This document shows, piece by piece, positions 5,450 through 5,964 of a DNA stretch of 5,964 nt. The notes under the pieces are model-generated. The model was given only the letters and a program-made list of their open reading frames with translations. It had not been told where the DNA came from and ran no database searches. The stretch's first letter is position 1. Each line of letters begins with the position of its first letter. A program made the translations under genes and the position numbers. Origin of the DNA: Rhodospirillaceae bacterium (GTDB lineage: Bacteria; Pseudomonadota; Alphaproteobacteria; UBA11073); NCBI GenBank assembly GCA_003536545.1, contig DPZW01000088.1:349-6312 (forward strand), written 5' to 3'.

Positions 5450-5964
5450 GCGAGCAGGCTAAACACATCACCATCGGGTTTCGCGCCTTCGATATGGATT
5501 TTATGCCAGACCGCGTAAAATAATAAGGACCAGATGGCAGTGGTTTGTTTTTTGCTGCCATGGGTGAATAATTTTTCAATACCTTTGCATTGCGTAATTT
5601 CGGCAACGCCCGCGCTGGCGGCAATGAGCGGCGCGAGCTGCCGGCTTTTGGCGGTAATCCAGTCGCCCACCGGCACCGTGAAACCCTGTTTCTTGTTGAA
5701 ATAATCCATGTTTTTTGGGCCGTATTGCGTGAGCCATTCCCGCAGCAAATGTTTGCCCAAACCATTTTTAACTTTGTAATCATCGGGCAGATTAAAACAA
5801 AAATCTGTGAGTTGTGGCTCCAGAAAAGGTGTGCGGCCTTCAATGCCATTTGCCATCAGACAACGATCAAGCTTGATAAGCAGATTATCCGGTAGCCATC
5901 CTGCAAAATCCGCCGCCTGCGCACGTTGCAATTTTGTGCCTTCATATACCGTCTGAGTGCGCAC
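5446..5964 (-). CDS. Asparagine synthase (glutamine-hydrolysing) family, C-terminal part; 5' end outside window
   Basis: This is the C-terminal part of an AsnB-type amidotransferase, which uses ATP and glutamine to amidate aspartate or, in paralogues within polysaccharide loci, another carboxyl group. The frame is open through the right edge, so the N-terminal glutaminase domain and the ATP-binding SGGxDS loop are outside. The codon at 5962-5964 reads GTG on minus but is taken as internal valine. The 172 visible residues contain the synthetase-domain blocks WLPDNLLIKLDRCLMA (23-38), GIEGRTPFLEP (40-50), the GLGKHLLREWL stretch (68-78) and KKQGFTVPVGDW (91-102). The usual DRxSMA is DRCLMA here. 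Whether this is a true asparagine synthetase or an exopolysaccharide-associated paralogue cannot be decided without the rest of the gene and its neighbours. Its TAG stop overlaps the membrane-protein stop through CTAG at 5446-5449. Confidence 0.9.
   Translation of the reverse strand: MRTQTVYEGTKLQRAQAADFAGWLPDNLLIKLDRCLMANGIEGRTPFLEPQLTDFCFNLPDDYKVKNGLGKHLLREWLTQYGPKNMDYFNKKQGFTVPVGDWITAKSRQLAPLIAASAGVAEITQCKGIEKLFTHGSKKQTTAIWSLLFYAVWHKIHIEGAKPDGDVFSLLA

Noticed and set aside
5590..5895. A 101-codon plus-strand open frame opposite the AsnB-like gene
   Set aside because: The minus strand holds conserved asparagine-synthetase blocks over the same bases; the plus-strand product resembles nothing I know.

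Overview
This window reads as densely packed chromosomal housekeeping DNA from an alphaproteobacterium-like Gram-negative bacterium. The assignment rests on recalled family resemblance: the TadA protein carries the alphaproteobacterial-style 'DAKGGAVE' segment, the IleRS ends in a CX2C-X16-CX2C zinc knuckle, and rluB-like and rsmD genes lie beside tadA, an arrangement I recall from alphaproteobacteria. Base composition is moderate but patchy. Hand counts of single 60-base lines range from about 32% to 70% GC.

Layout from left to right. (1) The body and 3' end of ileS lie on + (1-2520); its 5' end, with the HIGH motif, is outside the window. (2) A minus-strand pair follows: an RsuA/RluB-type 23S/16S rRNA pseudouridine synthase, then rsmD (16S rRNA guanine-N2 methyltransferase). 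They are joined by a 4-base ATGA overlap, and rsmD ends tail-to-tail against ileS. (3) A 57-base divergent intergenic region (3791-3847) is the only real non-coding stretch. It holds a good sigma70-type promoter facing right. (4) A plus-strand cluster follows: a HAD-family phosphatase, tadA (tRNA adenosine-34 deaminase) and a small low-GC gene for an unrecognised membrane-anchored protein. (5) The C-terminal part of a glutamine-hydrolysing asparagine synthetase-like protein lies on minus and runs off the right edge.

Functionally the centre is a translation-quality cluster: tRNA charging (IleRS), wobble inosine formation (TadA) and two rRNA modification enzymes. The HAD phosphatase, the membrane protein and the AsnB-like protein have no evident link to it beyond adjacency.

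I see no mobile element, CRISPR array, RNA gene or obviously new biological system. The points most worth a second look are at gene boundaries. The HAD reading frame runs about 107 bases out of frame into tadA with a low-complexity tail. Its start has a Shine-Dalgarno-like sequence touching the ATG, with a three-codon out-of-frame ORF at the better spacing. Both convergent gene pairs overlap by a self-complementary stop tetranucleotide (TTAA and CTAG). The small membrane protein is compositionally distinct from its neighbours.
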